7,384 nt of DNA. Source: an uncultured Georgenia sp. GTDB taxonomy: Bacteria > Actinomycetota > Actinomycetes > Actinomycetales > Actinomycetaceae. The stretch covers positions 1-7,384 of the forward strand of contig NZ_CALGNQ010000261.1 in NCBI RefSeq assembly GCF_937958535.1. Direction: 5' to 3'. The first letter of the stretch is position 1. Each line of letters starts with the position of its first letter. Position numbers and translations under genes: made by a program. The notes under the pieces are model-generated. The model saw only the letters and a list, made by a program, of their open reading frames with translations, searched no databases and was not told the origin of the DNA. Below, piece after piece: positions 6,585-7,384 of this stretch.

Positions 6585-6593
6585 CGTTCGGAC
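6571..6593. repeat. Palindrome and 11-nt spaced direct repeat in the ugpA leader
   Basis: CCGACGTCGG at 6571-6580 is a perfect 10-bp palindrome. The hexamer TCGGAC occurs at 6577-6582 and again at 6588-6593, one helical turn (11 nt) apart. The group lies between the -10 candidate and the ugpA Shine-Dalgarno, where a repressor could bind. No known operator is recognised. Confidence 0.3.
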
Positions 6594-6597
6594 GTTA
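6592..6597 (-). promoter_or_regulatory. Candidate -10 element of the ugp promoter
   Basis: On the minus strand the sequence reads TGGTAACGT, which is a TANNNT -10 hexamer with an upstream TGn extension. No good -35 is present at 17-18 nt; a TTGCCG lies at a 20-nt spacer, which is too long to trust. Transcription would start near 6585, giving a leader of about 27 nt before the ugpA GTG, or a start at the leader-peptide ATG itself. The position in the only sizeable spacer between narI and ugpA supports it. Confidence 0.45.
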
Positions 6598-6636
6598 CCA
6601 GGAGCCCCGATCGACGACGGCAACTGCGTGACGGCG

Positions 6637-6658
6637 ACCACATGAACGCCAGGTGACG
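6637..6658 (-). promoter_or_regulatory. PHO-box-like 11-nt direct repeat upstream of ugpA
   Basis: On the minus strand two adjacent 11-nt units read CGTCACCTGGC and GTTCATGTGGT. Each matches the Streptomyces-type PhoP half-site GTTCACC at 5 of 7 positions, and they agree with each other at 6 of 11. The pair ends about 40 nt before the -10 candidate, a plausible activator position. ugp genes are known PhoP targets in several bacteria. The match is weak and may be chance. Confidence 0.25.
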
Positions 6659-6671
6659 AGGAGAGCCCCGG

Positions 6672-7384
6672 TCACAGCTCCGTGCTCGTCGGGGTGCGCC
6701 GCCGGCGTCGGTCCTGCGGGGTGCCGACCGGCTCCCAGCCCCGCCCCGGCTCGCGGGTGCCTCGCGCGGGGACGTCGCGGGAGCGGTAGACGATGTAGGG
6801 CCGTGTCGAGTACTGCACCGGCGCGGAGAAGGCGTGGACGAGCCGGGTGAAGGGCCACACGAGGAAGAGCAGGAACGCCGCGACGACGTGCAGCTTGAAC
6901 TGGTAGGGGACGTCGGCCATGAGCTCGGGCTGGGGCTGGAAGGCGAACAGCGAGCGCAGCCAGGGCGAGATGGTCTCGCGGTAGTTGTACCCGTGGCCGC
7001 CGGCGAGGATCTGGTTCTGCACGGTGGCCCACATGCCCAGGAGGATCGGCAGCCCGAGCAGGACGTACATGAGCTTGTCCATCCGGGTGGTGGCGAGGAA
7101 GACCGGGCCGGTCTTGCGCCGTCGGTAGATGAGGATCCCCAGGCCGACGATGGTCATGAGCCCGGCCAGCGAGCCCATGTAGGTGGCGATGAAGTGGTAG
7201 AAGTCCTGCCCGATCCCCACCGCCTCGGTCCACGACATCGGGATGAGCAGCCCCATGAAGTGGCCGACGGCGACGAAGAGGATGCCGAAGTGGAACAGCG
7301 GGGAGCCGAGCCGCAGCAGCGCGTGCTCGTACAGCTCGGAGGAGCGGGTGGTCCAGCCGAACTTGTCGTAGCGGTAGCGCCAGA
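6672..7384 (-). CDS. narI: Respiratory nitrate reductase gamma subunit NarI (partial, N-terminus outside window)
   Basis: NarI is the membrane cytochrome b subunit of the NarGHI nitrate reductase. It oxidises quinol and passes electrons through two b hemes to NarH and NarG. The reading frame stays open to the window edge, giving 236 visible residues that begin WRYRYDKFGWTTRSSELYEH. E. coli NarI has about 225 residues, so probably only the first transmembrane helix (some 20-30 residues) is missing. Four histidines stand at visible positions 31, 41, 165 and 183. Their spacings of 10 and 18 match the E. coli heme ligands His56/His66 and His187/His205. Several hydrophobic helices are visible. The C-terminus carries a roughly 40-residue charged tail with an arginine cluster (RRRRR), which I cannot assign a role. 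narI is normally the last gene of narGHJI, and here it is followed by a 113-nt spacer, consistent with the operon's end. The identification is secure. Confidence 0.95.
   Translation of the reverse strand, partial: WRYRYDKFGWTTRSSELYEHALLRLGSPLFHFGILFVAVGHFMGLLIPMSWTEAVGIGQDFYHFIATYMGSLAGLMTIVGLGILIYRRRKTGPVFLATTRMDKLMYVLLGLPILLGMWATVQNQILAGGHGYNYRETISPWLRSLFAFQPQPELMADVPYQFKLHVVAAFLLFLVWPFTRLVHAFSAPVQYSTRPYIVYRSRDVPARGTREPGRGWEPVGTPQDRRRRRTPTSTEL

Noticed and set aside
6602..6671. CGGGGCTC-type direct repeat in the narI-ugpA spacer (6602-6610 and 6663-6670 regions) as an insertion scar or terminator
   Set aside because: The copies are short, GC-rich and not flanked by inverted ends; the GTGAC/GTCAC pair around the narI stop gives only a 5-bp stem.
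1..7384. CRISPR array, tRNA/rRNA gene, transposase, phage gene or defence system
   Set aside because: Coding genes fill nearly the whole window, the two spacers of 113 and 149 nt hold none of these, and no coding gene has such domains.

Overview
The window is very GC-rich and codon use is strongly G/C at third positions. Five of seven visible start codons are GTG, and genes overlap tightly. This fits a high-GC actinobacterium, and the gene set (narI, msiK-style split sugar/G3P transporter, modABC) would suit a soil or marine Micrococcales-type organism. The genus cannot be fixed from the sequence. All genes lie on the minus strand, so transcription runs from high to low coordinates.

Layout in transcription order. 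(1) 7384-6672: most of narI, the cytochrome b subunit of respiratory nitrate reductase, lacking only its N-terminus outside the window. (2) 6671-6559: a 113-nt spacer with a probable promoter, a 9-codon leader ORF and short repeats. (3) 6558-3256: ugpA-ugpE-ugpB, two permeases and a lipoprotein binding protein that resemble the sn-glycerol-3-phosphate/glycerophosphodiester importer. No ATPase gene accompanies them. (4) 3255-3107: a 149-nt spacer with a strong hairpin (probable end of the ugp transcript) and a probable leaderless promoter. (5) 3106-56: a helix-turn-helix/Mop regulator followed by modA, modB and modC, the molybdate importer. These four genes are joined by three consecutive 4-nt GTGA overlaps. 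(6) 55-1: a short tail after modC with no gene.

How the genes may work together. Nitrate reductase NarG needs the molybdenum cofactor, so molybdate uptake next to a nar operon is metabolically coherent. The HTH-Mop protein is the likely local molybdate sensor. The ugp cassette between them has no obvious metabolic tie to nitrate respiration, although glycerol-3-phosphate is a possible quinone-linked electron donor for nitrate respiration. It probably borrows an ATPase encoded elsewhere.

I see no undescribed multi-gene system, mobile element, RNA gene or CRISPR array. The points most worth checking are regulatory: the leader ORF overlapping the ugpA start, the fused HTH-Mop sensor, and the missing ATPase.
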